Shown piece after piece: positions 1 to 10,869 of a DNA stretch of 64,000 bases (its first letter is position 1; every line of letters begins with the position of its first letter). A program made the translations under genes and the position numbers. The notes beneath the pieces are model-generated. The model ran no database searches, was not told the DNA's origin, and worked only from the letters and a program-made list of their open reading frames with translations. This DNA comes from Coriolopsis trogii (taxonomy: Eukaryota > Basidiomycota > Agaricomycetes > Polyporales > Polyporaceae), in the NCBI GenBank assembly GCA_020543525.1, contig JAHYIO010000003.1:744001-808000 (forward strand), read 5' to 3'.

Positions 1-435
1 TGAGTTGAAATGCTTGAGCGCCTATGCTGCTCCAGACATGCGTAGTATGGATTCACTCTCATCCCATTGACCCTAGCTAGGAAAAATCTGAGCACTATGT
101 AGACAAATAGATGAGTGTATTACTTGATGTTCCTTAGGTTTTTGTGGCGTTTTGCACTGATTCGTGGTCGGAAACGACGATGCAGGCGGGCTTGTCCATG
201 TCCATGACCTGGCATATGTATCTTTACAATGAGGGGGTCTACAGCTTTGCAAAAAGCTTGTACATAATTTGGAGAGGTACAGATCACATCCTGCAGTGTT
301 TCTACGAGGCTACGAGTGAATGTCGAGCCACGGATGATTTTTCTTGTTCTCTCGATTTTCACGCGCCAAAAGTGCGCGCGCGTCGTGCGGAGTCGCGCGG
401 TCACCAATTTCGGCAACAGCTGTAGTAGGTCCTGT

Positions 436-698
436 GTACAGCTGCTTGCGAAAAGTTTGCTCGGAGCGCTGAGTGCACGAAATAAATCCAAAAAATGCCG
501 AAAAATCGAAAAATGCCTCGATCGCGTTCCTCGCTGCGTATCTCGGGTCGGATAGTATGTTTTGACTCCCTATGCCTTCGTATACCCTCATGTGTACTTC
601 CCAAGGACGTATGTACATGAATGGAACCCAACCAAAAGCCAGCTCATCCAGCTGATGTGCAAGCGCCCATGCACAGTACACGGAGCCTGCGAGCTTCA
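436..698 (+). repeat. left arm of a 263-bp inverted repeat
   Basis: This segment is the reverse complement of 976-1238 over 263 bases with a single mismatch, near the inner end (c at 681 against a in the partner). The near identity means the duplication is recent or is kept homogenised. It pairs with the right arm across a 277-bp spacer to form an 803-bp fold-back structure. No transposase frame and no clear target-site duplication is visible at the outer ends. Confidence 0.9.
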
Positions 699-975
699 AA
701 ATCGACGGGGAGCTTGTGAAACTCCCAACGCGACTATTTCGAGGTGCTATTGGAGTGCCAGGCTACTCGTTCCAGGTAAATCAAGAACAGGGAATGCCCA
801 GGCATGCCTTCCGTAGTCCTGGCTGTCGGAGAGTAGGGAAGTGCCGATCAATGACACTGCGCGACCTTCTGCAACTCTCAAATTCCTTCATGTTTCGCAC
901 TCAACTTCCTCTCTGATTGTTTTCATGCGCTAAGGGAACTCGATCCAGCCTATTTGGCCTGGGGTGGCTCCGCAA

Positions 976-1238
976 TGAAGCTCGCAGGCTCCATGTACTG
1001 TGCATGGGCGCTTGCACATCAGCTGGATGAGCTGGCTTTTGGTTGGGTTCCATTCATGTACATACGTCCTTGGGAAGTACACATGAGGGTATACGAAGGC
1101 ATAGGGAGTCAAAACATACTATCCGACCCGAGATACGCAGCGAGGAACGCGATCGAGGCATTTTTCGATTTTTCGGCATTTTTTGGATTTATTTCGTGCA
1201 CTCAGCGCTCCGAGCAAACTTTTCGCAAGCAGCTGTAC
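976..1238 (-). repeat. right arm of a 263-bp inverted repeat
   Basis: Reverse-complement copy of 436-698. Because the arms are nearly identical, the same 85-residue open frame appears on the minus strand in the left arm and on the plus strand here; I treat that as a consequence of the repeat, not as a gene. The outer end reads CGCAAGCAGCTGTAC and then diverges. Confidence 0.9.
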
Positions 1239-1596
1239 TATTAAATACGCGCGATGAAGCTGGAAGTCGTGTGTGCGTTGATAAGATGAGATGGTTTGTG
1301 GCGCCAGTGAGTGCCACTGCACGTCTCTCTGCATAGACACACCGGACGGTCATTGACTCCTTGACACGTCCTGCAAGACTCAACTACATGCTAGTAAGCA
1401 GTACTGCGCGGCGCCGGCACTGCTGCTGCGTCCCACAGACGATGGCTCTCCGTAAGTATACTCGGCTCAGCCGGCCTTGTCTCTCTCCCGGGCCCCTCCA
1501 CCCACCCGCACACCAGCACGCGATCTCCAACTTCCCCGGGTCGTTGGCCAGCTTGCCCTCCCCCCTCAACTCGATTGATAGCATACCGGCATCGTC

Positions 1597-3240
1597 ATGC
1601 TCAAACTGACTGAGTTTCCCGATGATATATTGGAGGATATCTTCCACGCCATGCGCGACCTCATATGCTTCCCGGGGGAGAAGTCCATTGTACGTCCCCT
1701 CACTTCCAAATACTACTGTAGACCGCTCACAGATCCCCAGGAGGTGGATGTACGTGTGGATGACGAGTACGGTGGCCAAAAGCAAGCCATTCCCTTATGG
1801 GCCAACGTCATTACCCTTTCCCATGTCTGCAATCACTGGCGCAACCTCATGCTCACCCGGCCGCGACTCTGGACGTTCATCCGCATCACAGGCTCGTTCA
1901 CGAACAGACTCATGGTCAACGAAATGATAGAGAGATCTGGTACCTTCCCGCTCTCTATCCTCATCACCCAATCTACCCAACGCCGGCTCCGGTTGGATAG
2001 CGACCCCCGCGCTGTCTTTGACCTCCTCGGAGTGACTAGCGTCGTCAGCGACTACTCGGAGCGCATACATGAGCTCGGCATCGTGCTTTCGCACGAACAC
2101 GTCGCGCTCGCGCTCGACTCTCTCTCCAAGTGCCGTGTCTCCAACCTGGACAAGCTCTGGCTCGACAACGGGCAACCTGGCACGGAACGCTTGCCACGTG
2201 CACGTATCCCGTTGTTCGAGAACGCCATGCCCTCTCTCAGCGTCCTCCATACGCACGGAGTCTCTATTCCGTGGCTCCCTTACGAAGGCCTCGTGCGCCT
2301 CGACCTTACGTGCACTGCTGCCCCGCCCCTCGCTGCCCTCTTGCACACGATAGCTCACAGCCCTCTGCTTGAAGTCCTGTCGCTACGCATCCCCGCAGTC
2401 GACATCCCAGACGCCGAGCACAACGACCTGAACACTGACGAACAGCGTATCTTCCTCCCGCGCCTGCGCGTGCTCGATCTGTGTGGCGGCGTCAAATACG
2501 ACGCCGCCTTCTCCGTCCTCCCGCATCTCGCTTTTCCTCCATCTCGAACACACGTCCGGCTCAGCGTTGCCGGCGGGTTCTGTATTGCCCTCCCGCTCGC
2601 CTCAGCCTGCCCATCGCTAGCAGAGCTCGCCAGCCACGTCTCGCACGCGACGCTCGAGCTCACTCCGCACCGGGTCCTCCTAACCTCGCACGCGCCCCCA
2701 CTCACCCTCGCGTACGACGCCTCCGAGCAGAGCCTCATCACGCGGGAGACGGCGAAGTGGCTCCTCGAACGCCTCTGCACGGGTCTGCGCGCGCTACCGT
2801 TTCCCGCGCTGAGCTCATTGTCGCTTTTTGCTTGGCGAAACCAGTATGGAAAGCAGTTGCCGGTAGACGGGCTTGCGGCGCTGTTCGACGCGCTGCCTGT
2901 CGTTGTGCGACTCTCGATTACGCTCTACGCGGCGCACGCAGAGGCGGTGTTCGAAGCGCTCAAGGCGGGGTCGATGGGGGTCGAAGACGTCGCAAGTGAG
3001 GGTGAGCGCGAGGGCCACGCCGGCGGGCGGGCGGTATGTCCGCGCCTGAGCGAACTGAGGGTGCGATGGATGGACAGGCCCACCGTGGACGACTTTTGGC
3101 GAGTCGAGAGGTGCTGCTACGAGCGGTGTGTCAAGGGCGCTATGCTCGACCGGCTGGAGACGCTTGAGTTCCCACCGATCGTGTTCTACAGCTTGAAGAA
3201 ATGGGTGAAGACGGTCGATGTTGTGGATGAGACCATGTGA
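1597..3240 (+). CDS. F-box / leucine-rich protein
   Basis: A 547-residue protein read from a single uninterrupted exon. The N-terminus has an F-box-like helix pair: LTEFPDDILEDIFHAM at about residues 3-18, then, after an insertion, a segment with SHVCNHWRNLML and RLWTFIRITG at about 75-95. The remainder is leucine-rich and irregular, as in the large F-box-like family of Agaricomycetes. Such proteins typically act as substrate adaptors of SCF ubiquitin ligases; the substrate cannot be predicted. The start is chosen because the F-box begins almost at once after it. Two relatives lie 10-13 kb away on the other strand (a broken copy at 13314-14563 and an intact one at 14825-16451), so this is a dispersed local family. 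Confidence 0.8.
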   Translation: MLKLTEFPDDILEDIFHAMRDLICFPGEKSIVRPLTSKYYCRPLTDPQEVDVRVDDEYGGQKQAIPLWANVITLSHVCNHWRNLMLTRPRLWTFIRITGSFTNRLMVNEMIERSGTFPLSILITQSTQRRLRLDSDPRAVFDLLGVTSVVSDYSERIHELGIVLSHEHVALALDSLSKCRVSNLDKLWLDNGQPGTERLPRARIPLFENAMPSLSVLHTHGVSIPWLPYEGLVRLDLTCTAAPPLAALLHTIAHSPLLEVLSLRIPAVDIPDAEHNDLNTDEQRIFLPRLRVLDLCGGVKYDAAFSVLPHLAFPPSRTHVRLSVAGGFCIALPLASACPSLAELASHVSHATLELTPHRVLLTSHAPPLTLAYDASEQSLITRETAKWLLERLCTGLRALPFPALSSLSLFAWRNQYGKQLPVDGLAALFDALPVVVRLSITLYAAHAEAVFEALKAGSMGVEDVASEGEREGHAGGRAVCPRLSELRVRWMDRPTVDDFWRVERCCYERCVKGAMLDRLETLEFPPIVFYSLKKWVKTVDVVDETM

Positions 3241-3479
3241 CCGGTCATGGCATATACACTTGTGCGCATGCAACTTGGAGCACATGTACTTCTAGCTAGC
3301 GTAGTATGAGCTGACAGGGTTCATTGAAAACGTAAGACATACTCGGCGGCGCATTATGCGCGTGTTTGGCATTTGAATACTTCTGAACGTACCGCAGGCC
3401 AAGGTAGGATGCATTACGCGTGATATGCTACATCTAGTTACGGGCTACAGTTTACAACGTTGTCCGATACTGCCTGCCC

Positions 3480-4896
3480 TTAGAGCAGAGTTTCGCCTGT
3501 GCACACAGCCGTGAGTTTGGTGATTCTAGAGACATAGAGAGAGACAGTGGACACACCGAGAGCGGAGCGTGCAAGCGAGCAGCCGACAGCAACAGTCTGC
3601 TTGACCGAGTCGGGGTCGGCAAGAGAAGGGTTCACCTCCTGCAGTGATAGTGAGCACTGTGACATGCACGCGCATACAACGACTCTGAATGGACATACCA
3701 TAATATCCAGCGCGACGAGACATCCGGTCTCGTATACCGCCTCGCAAATATAGTGTCCCTCTCTAAACGTCAATCCACCACGGACCGGGGTGCCTGTCGA
3801 AGGCGCGACGGTCGGGTCGAGCGCGTCCACGTCAAAGCTCAGGTGCACGGGCAGCTTCCGGCCGGGGTTGACGTGGTCGAGGGCCATCTCGACGACGCGG
3901 CCGATGCCGTACTTGTCGACCTCGTGCATGCTGTACGCCTTGATGCCGTGCTCCTTGAGGATGCGGCGCTCGCCGTGGTCGACGTCGCGGAGGCCGATGT
4001 AGACGAGGCGGTGGGGCTTGAGGAGCGACTTGACCCAGGAGAACTCGTCGACCTTGGGCCCGATCCCGAGGAGGAAGGAGAGGGGCATGCCGTGGATGTT
4101 CCCTGTTAGGGCGACAGGTAAGCGCTGGGCGGGACGGGGGATGTAGGACAGAAGCGTACCAGAGTCCGTGGTTTCGGCGGTGTTGATGTCCGCGTGTGCG
4201 TCCACCCAGATCACGCATGCGTCGGGGTATTTCCTGCGAAACGTCAGTACGATGAAGCCAGAGAAGACTCCGCGAGTGCACGAGTGCGTGCGACGTACTC
4301 GAGCGTTCCGGAGATGGTACCCATGGCCTACGCGCGCGGCAGGTGAGTAACGCCGAGGTGAGGTGGAAAATGGACATACGAGGGAGTGATCACCGCCGAG
4401 GGTGAGGGGCAGCTGGCCCTTCTTTGCGTGTCCGCCGACGACTTCAGCGACGGCTTTGCAGACCCGGGACACGAATCTCGGGTTCTTGAGCTTGCCGATC
4501 GGAGGGTCGTTCTCGGCGTCGATCTCCTCAAACTGGTGGTGCCCGTCAAACTCGACTTTCCAGCCGAGCTCAGCCAGCTGCTGGGGTAGCCCTGCCTCTA
4601 CAAGGTGGATGGGACCCTTGTCCACACCGAGCTTGGCCTGAATGAAAGTTGGCGTAAGGGGCGCGAACGGTGAACGTGAGTAGAGTGACACACCTGCCCG
4701 CCTCTAGAGTTCACCCGTGCGCGTGTAAGTTGCGTGGTGTTGCTTCGAGCGGACTGGGCTCACCTGAATGGACATCCAACGATCTAGCGAAGGTTAGTGA
4801 AGCGGCAGAAGAAAAGTAGGCGGTAGACGCGCTTACGGCGACAGTCTTGGGGTCAGGCAGGAAACGGGAGACAGAGGATTCAATGTATGAGGCCAT
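3480..4896 (-). CDS. CAR1: arginase
   Basis: Hydrolyses L-arginine to ornithine and urea, the first step of arginine catabolism. Spliced from nine exons (minus-strand order 4837-4896, 4764-4783, 4694-4703, 4380-4637, 4299-4327, 4160-4233, 3699-4102, 3557-3638, 3480-3496), which sum to 954 nt or 317 residues, the normal arginase length. The ureohydrolase metal motifs are present: GGDHSLAMG, DAHADIN and SFDVDALDP followed by STGTPVRGG. The order of motifs and the N-terminal IVGCPF and LGVDKGP motifs identify arginase rather than agmatinase. Exons two and three are only 20 and 10 nt and are needed to keep frame and the conserved GGQ before KLGVDKGP. The residue after PF reads Arg, where I would expect Ser. 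The start codon is about 500 bp from the divergent aminotransferase at 5397. Confidence 0.92.
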
Positions 4897-5396
4897 TATG
4901 AGCGAGTATACGTTCTATAGCGACAGAGAGCAAGCACGAGGGGCCAAGCGGTGGTCGAGCGTAACTTATAAGATGGTTTATGGGCGTCTCGCATAAAAGA
5001 CAAGCTCCGGATGGGCCGGATCTGGTGATGACGCGTGACCTGGGAGGATCTAATCTAATCTGAGGACTGAAGCTAAGAATACCGCCGTGCCATCAGCCTC
5101 TGACCTCACCCATGGCCCCCAGCTACGAGTGCGGACTGCAGCCAGCCTATGGCAGCCCAGGGCCACGCCTGCAGGCCGTGATCCATCATTGGCCTGTGTC
5201 TGATTTCCACCCGATATATAGTCCTTGTCGCCAGCCTCCAATGGCCTCCCATACTCCCCACATCTCTCAGTGCAGCCCTCACATCCCCCAACATGTCTGG
5301 CACCACCACTCCCGTCTCCAGGTCGGGCCGTTCCACTCCTCTTCACTTCCGTGACGTCGTCAGTATCCGCTTCATATTCACTCTCCTTCGACCACC
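4897..5396. promoter_or_regulatory. divergent intergenic region, arginase / aminotransferase
   Basis: About 500 bp between the start codons of arginase (minus) and the aminotransferase (plus), so it must hold both promoters. No gene is visible. The right half is pyrimidine-rich, as is usual upstream of fungal start codons. I could not assign individual transcription-factor sites. Confidence 0.5.
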
Positions 5397-7365
5397 ATGA
5401 CTCACCGTCTCGCAACCCAGGTGCACGAAGTTTTGAGGCACGCTCGTCATGAAAAGGACTCGGAGGCACACAGGGTGTGTTCATACCCGCATACACTCTT
5501 TACTTTGATACTCAATGTGGTATAGATCTTTCGTAATTCCGCCGGCCACAAGCCCAAGCACGGCGCCGGTCTCCTCCCTCAGACCGTGAACCCCGATGAA
5601 GAGACTGTGCCGGGCATCCAGCACCCCGGTAGCACTGGTGTCATCTACTGTTCCGACCGTGCTATGGCGAACGGCTTCTCCTACGCCTCTTCTCACGAAT
5701 GGGCCAACCTTGGTCAAGGTGCCCCCGAGGTCGGACACATTCCCGACGCGCCTCCTCGCCCCACGAGCATCCCTCTCCCTGAGGACTCGCTCGAATACGC
5801 GCCTACAACAGGTGTCAAGGGTAGGTTTGATGATTGCATCCAAGTGCTGTGAACGCCGCATTGACGTATCTTTGACCCCTGGACAGCATTGCGCGAAGCG
5901 GTCGCCGACCTGTACAACCACCAGTACCGCCAGGGTAAACTCAGCCAGTACACCTACGAAAACGTCTGCATCGTGCCCGGAGGGCGCGCAGGCCTGTCGC
6001 GTGTTGCGGCCGTCATCGGGGATGTTTACTGTGTAAGTGCCCAGTCGCCGGCTGCGCGGAGGCTCCAAAGTTCACGTCCGATGACAGTCCTACCAAGTCC
6101 CCGATTACACCGCATATGATCAAGTTCTGAGCGCGTTCAGGCGCCTCGTGCCTGTACCAACAGCGTGGGTTCTACGTCACCAGCGCTGTCATTCCAGTCG
6201 CTGATGAACGCTGTAGGTTGGAAGAGGACAACCAGTACCGCCTTGACGTCAACCAAATCAAGAAGGACATCCGAACGCAAGGTCTTGAGGTGATCATCGC
6301 TTCAAACCCCCGCAACCCTACGGGACAGGTCATCAAGGGCCAAGAGTTGAAGGATCTCGTCGATACCTGCCGCGAGGCCACGGCGACGCTCGTACTGGAC
6401 GAGGCGAGCAAGACTACCGTTCCGCTGTATACCATACTGACTGACGGGTGACTTCCAGTTCTACTCGTGGTACAACTATGACGACGACGAACTGGGACGC
6501 TCGATCTCTTCTGCAGAGTACATTGATAATGTGAACCAAGACTCTGTTGTCATTATCAACGGTCTCACCAAGGTCAGTATAGTGGGTGTTTCAGAGACTT
6601 CGACATGGGCTGATCGGCTACACTAGAACTGGCGTCTCCCTGGCTGGCGTGTCTGCTGGGTCCTTGGGCCCAAGAATCTAATTACTGCCCTCTCACAGTC
6701 CGGTTCCTTCCTCGACGGAGGTGCCAACCACCCGTACGTGCTTGTTACCCACTCACATAAACCTCCATATACGCATCTCACACCCCTCCTCTAGCCTCCA
6801 ACTTGCCGCTATCCCGCTCCTCGAGCCCGAGCGCGTGATGGCCGAAAAGATCGCGCTCCAGAAACACTTCAAGCACAAGCGCGACCACGTCCTGAAGCGG
6901 CTCGACGAGCTCGGCCTCCACGTCTCCGTCCCCCCCGTCGCGACGTTCTACATCTGGCTCAACCTCGAGAAGCTGCCCCCGCCGCTCAACAACGGCCTCA
7001 CGTTCTTCGAGGAGCTCCTGAAGGAGAAGACGATCGTGATCCCCGGCATCTTCTTCGACATCAACCCCGCGCACCGCCGGAACCTGTTCCACTCGCCGTG
7101 CCACCACTTTGTGCGGCTATCGTTTGGGCCGCCGCTCGAGGATCTGGACAAGGGTGAGTCGCAGCCCGAGTGTCCCACGTCGCTTGGGGTTGGGTATGTG
7201 CGTGCATGGGAGCGGTTTGCTCACATTGGCCTGTTGCCGTACACTCTAGGTCTGGACGCGATCGGCAGGGTGCTCAAGAAGGCGAAGAGGGAGGGCGGGC
7301 ACGCGTTCGGCCACAGCTACAAAAAGAGCATCGAGGGCGTGCACCAGCTCGACAAGCTCGTCTAG
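5397..7365 (+). CDS. PLP-dependent aminotransferase, class I/II (fold type I)
   Basis: Nine exons (5397-5474, 5526-5820, 5887-6032, 6088-6164, 6217-6403, 6459-6572, 6627-6733, 6795-7153, 7250-7365) sum to 1479 nt, or 492 residues. Family marks are NPRNPTGQV (substrate/cofactor loop), a VLDEFYSWY strand, and INGLTKNWRLPGWRVCW, whose Lys is the expected Schiff-base residue binding pyridoxal phosphate. Such enzymes move amino groups between amino acids and keto acids; the exact substrate cannot be set from sequence. The overall look is of the aspartate aminotransferase-like or ACC-synthase-like branch. The fifth intron (6404-6458) has a GC donor. No targeting peptide is obvious. It is divergent from arginase, which may mean shared control by nitrogen, but that is inference. 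Confidence 0.88.
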
Positions 7366-8058
7366 TGTCGGTCGGGGCGCCCCCTATCTCTCGCCATGAG
7401 GCATGCCGTCGCGGGAGAAGATATAGAGATAAGTGCATGACACGACGCGGCACGACACGTTCATGACACGCACGATCGAGCATACATCATACATGGTACC
7501 ATATACACACAAACAGACAAACAGGTCTTGGCATCGATTGTAGCCTGCCCAGACATCCCAGACGAGTTGATATCGAAGCCGAAGAAGACACGGGACGCGT
7601 GCGTAGCCGGGACGGGACGTACATGAATTCTGACTTGCTTGGCTCTTCTTCTCTTGACGTCACGATGCAGCGACAAGTACATGGAGCGAACGTACGCTGT
7701 TGTCGCAAGCTCACTGTCGCTTGTACTGGAATGAAATCGACGCACTCGCAACGATGCGCGCGAGGGATTGGGAAGATTCGTGTTCGCATCAAAGTTGGGT
7801 ACTAGTGTGCGTTTTGAGGTACGTTACAGTCATTGATATGATATGTAGATTATGTTGTTGTGTGCATAGCGTGACCGATGAGTCGTCGTCGCCGCCTTGG
7901 GCATGAGTCACAGCCTATCCTACACAGAGGTCTGACCCGTCCGCCCGCACCACGCCCTCCCAAGCAAGGACGCAGCGCATGATTACGTTGTCGTGTCTTT
8001 CAGCAGCTTTTTGTTTCTCGCATCCAAGGAGCAGGACCGGAACCGGGGGCGAGCACCT
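7366..8058. other. convergent intergenic region
   Basis: The 3' ends of the aminotransferase (plus) and the MFS transporter (minus) face each other here. No credible coding region, RNA gene or repeat was seen. It presumably contains the two 3' UTRs and poly(A) sites. Confidence 0.5.
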
Positions 8059-10109
8059 CTACGTGAAGTAGCGATAGTCCGGGTTGAGGTCCCCCATCCG
8101 CTTCTTCTCGTCCTCGGAGAGGTGGGCGTGCGCGCCCTGGGTCTGCGCCGCGTCCCGCCGGCGGTTCTCCCACGACACGCCGAAAAAGTAGACAGTGTTG
8201 GCGAGGAGGGACAGGGCGATGAAGCCGATGCAGATGCTGTAGCCGGGGATGTACTTCGGCGCATCCTTGGCGAGGAAGGCGAAGACGGCGATGATCCCGC
8301 CGACTGGTGTGGGGAGCGTGCGTGAGCGAGTGCTGCGGACGCCCGAATGGGGAGAAGGGGGGACGTACTGTTCCCGAAGCCGACCTGGAATGCGGTGCCG
8401 ACTGCTCGCCTGTGATGGCCGCCGACTGCAATGCAGAGAGATTGTCAGAACCTATCCACCACGCACAAGGCAGAAGAAGCCACTCACGGTTCGTGTTGAA
8501 CCAGCAGACGATGATCGGCATCGCCGAGTACGTGCCCATGGCGGCGAGGTAGAGCGCGGCGTACTGGAGGTGCTTGTTGTCGTGCACGACGAGGAGGATG
8601 ACGAAGCCCGCGAGGGAGACGGCCGTCGTCGCGAGCACGAACACGTACCGCATCCGGAGCCAGTCCGAGAACGTCGCGGAGAGCATCGCGAGCGCGAACG
8701 CGCATGCCCAGGGCGGGACGGAAAGGAGCTGGGTCCTGATCGAGCTATAGCCGAGGCTCTGGATGATCGTCGGGGCAAAGTACGCTTTGGGGAAAAACAA
8801 GTGGAGAGGTGAGCTACGCGTTCGGTATGTGGATGTGAGAATGATGGGTGTGCGCACCATAACCGTAGGCCGGGACGATGAGCCCGAAGTACATGAAACC
8901 ACCGACAATGATTTTCCCTGTGGCGAACGCTATAGCAAACAATCACGAAGCAAGGACATTAAGCACTGACAATCCGTGAAGACTTTGAGGACGTTCTTGA
9001 TCGTCAGCGGATCGTGACGCTTCGAATGCCCAACATCCTCGTAGAGGCGTGCCTTGACGAAGTCCTTTTCATCAGCACTGAGCCACGTGACCTCCTCCGG
9101 GAAGTCGGAAATGGCAAAGAACAGGATGAACGAGGCGAGGCAAGTGAGCAAGCCCTCTACGCAATCGCCCACATTAGCTCTCATCGCCAGTTAGAGAGCA
9201 AGGGAAATTCGCGCATATACGCACCGAGTATGAAGATCCAGCGCCAGCCGTGGTACCCGCGGATGCCGTCCATCTTGCCAATCGCGCTGGCCAGGAGACC
9301 GCCGAAGCCGCCAGCGAGGGTGGTAGAGGAGAAGAAGAACGAATAACGCTTCTGGGCCTCCGCGCGTTTGTACCACATGGCGATGAGGTAGAAGCAGGCA
9401 GGAAAGACCCCGCTCTCGACGACGCCGAGGAAGAAGCGGGTCGCGATCAGCCCGCCGAGATTTTGGACGAAGCCCTGGAGCAGGGTGATGAGGCCGAAGA
9501 GGAACATGCATAGTGACACTAGGTAGGCTTCGGGGTGAGAGGTGCGACAGGGTGATAGAGGTGGGGAGACGTACGCCATACATGGGGCTTGAAGTGCTTG
9601 AGGAGAGCATTGGATGGGATCTCGAACAGGACGTATGGTACGAAGCTGGGAGCATATGAGGGACACATAACGCAGGCACAAAGTGCATCACTTACAAAAC
9701 GACCAGTGCGGTGTTGAACTCGTGTCCTCCAAGATTCAAGTCTGTCTTGAGACCAAAGACTGCCGCATTAGAAATGTTCACTCTGTCACGAGACGTGAAC
9801 ACATGCGTGAGGGTGCAAGGTAGCCATGACTTACCGGTCCAGGAAGGCGAGGAGGTACAGAACGCAGAGAACAGGGATGACGCGAAGGTCGATCTTCCGA
9901 ATGACCTTTGCCTCGTCTATGTGTGGGAAGCGTTCCTTGTAGTCGCCGCCCTCAGCCTTGACATAAGGCGCGAGGTTGTACTGCTTCTCGACGTCTGGTG
10001 ACGTCGGGTGGTCCTGGAGCGAGGAGGCATCTGTCCTGGCTATGACTCGGTCAGCACGAGTCATGGTCAAGTCGCGGTGTGGGATGTGGTACTCACAGTC
10101 GCCGCTCAT
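8059..10109 (-). CDS. MFS transporter, allantoate permease (Dal5-like) family
   Basis: A multi-exon major facilitator superfamily transporter of the anion:cation symporter group, in which Dal5 and the biotin and nicotinate permeases belong. It would import a small organic anion or vitamin across the plasma membrane; the substrate is unknown. Visible marks are IDLRVIPVLCVLYLLAFLDR (first membrane helix and the loop following it), GGLIATRFFLGVVESGVFPA (helices four and five), GFMYFGLIVPAYGYAYFAPT, and a cytosolic C-terminus ending PDYRYFT. Roughly 12 hydrophobic segments are split by short introns. A GTGAGT donor four codons into the frame defines a 57-nt first intron; because it is a multiple of three, ignoring it leaves a readable but unlikely 19-residue insert. 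The model is convergent with the aminotransferase. Confidence 0.88.
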
Positions 10110-10869
10110 GCTGTCTCTACTGTCCTTGCAGGTGTCCTTCCGGGGGAGAGGATGGACGCGATGAAGAAGAGGACGAGGAAAAGAGAGTGGATGCGGAGAG
10201 TGCGATGCATTTCTAGGAACGGGTGCAAAGGATGGTGTAAGGAGCGGGGGTGGGTCACGATCGTCAGTCAGCTGGGCCGTAAGCCAGAAGCGATCATCCC
10301 TCGGCCGTCCGCCAAACGTGCCACACTCATTTCCCGCTCCCTTGCCCTGGCTGCACCCTGGCCTGGCCTGAGCCTATGAATACTTCCAATCCTCGTCCGT
10401 CCCTCTTCCTCACGAGGTTCTCCTTTTGGGAGTAGAACACAGCCAGTCGGGCGTGCTCTAAAATTTGCCCCCGTAAATTGTAATGCTCTCCTGCTCGAGC
10501 TCTTGGCAGTCTGTGTCGACGTGACGCACCCTGACGCACCAAGCCAAATCGAGAAAGACAGCATCAGCCACCTCCAGATTGACTTTGGTGGCGCTTTCCT
10601 TCCGTCGTTCCGGTGGGGTTCTTCAAAGTTCAAACGTTCATGTTCAGGGTCGCCCACAGGGGCTAGGCGGTGGACCTGGCACATGCCCAACTGCGACCCA
10701 ACTGCGACTTGCAACTCACCGTCAAAAAGGTCGTATGGATCGTCCAACTTTAGCATGCGCATGGGAGGCAATGTGTATATGTAGCTGCCGTACGTTAGTA
10801 AGACTACAAAACCGTGGGTACGTAAATGACCACAAGCGATTCACATGTAAACCGACGACTTCTGTGCCT
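10110..10869. other. intergenic region between two minus-strand genes
   Basis: About 760 bp between the MFS start and the stop codon of isovaleryl-CoA dehydrogenase. It should hold the MFS promoter and the dehydrogenase 3' UTR. A minus-strand frame of 167 codons crosses 10268-10771 but has no recognisable domain and I do not call it. Confidence 0.5.

Larger units (their letters stand above)
1..1596. other. gene-free stretch containing a large inverted repeat
   Basis: I see no supportable gene upstream of the F-box start at 1597. The open frames here are short, overlap on both strands and match nothing I recognise. The dominant structure is the inverted repeat described separately (arms 436-698 and 976-1238). 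The last 150 bases are pyrimidine-rich and probably hold the F-box promoter and leader. Confidence 0.6.

Noticed and set aside
691..776. Exon-like frame running into the repeat spacer, reading through GELVKLPTRLFRGAIGVPG to a GTAAAT
   Set aside because: Looks like a protein fragment ending at a donor site, but it begins inside the repeat arm and no partner exon or domain could be found.
310..1244. Matching open frames of about 90-130 codons on the minus strand (310-699) and plus strand (954-1244)
   Set aside because: They are the same sequence seen twice because of the inverted repeat; no known domain, and they run out soon after the arm ends.
10268..10771. Minus-strand open frame of 167 codons
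   Set aside because: No domain, no splice partners, and it sits in the expected promoter and 3' UTR interval.
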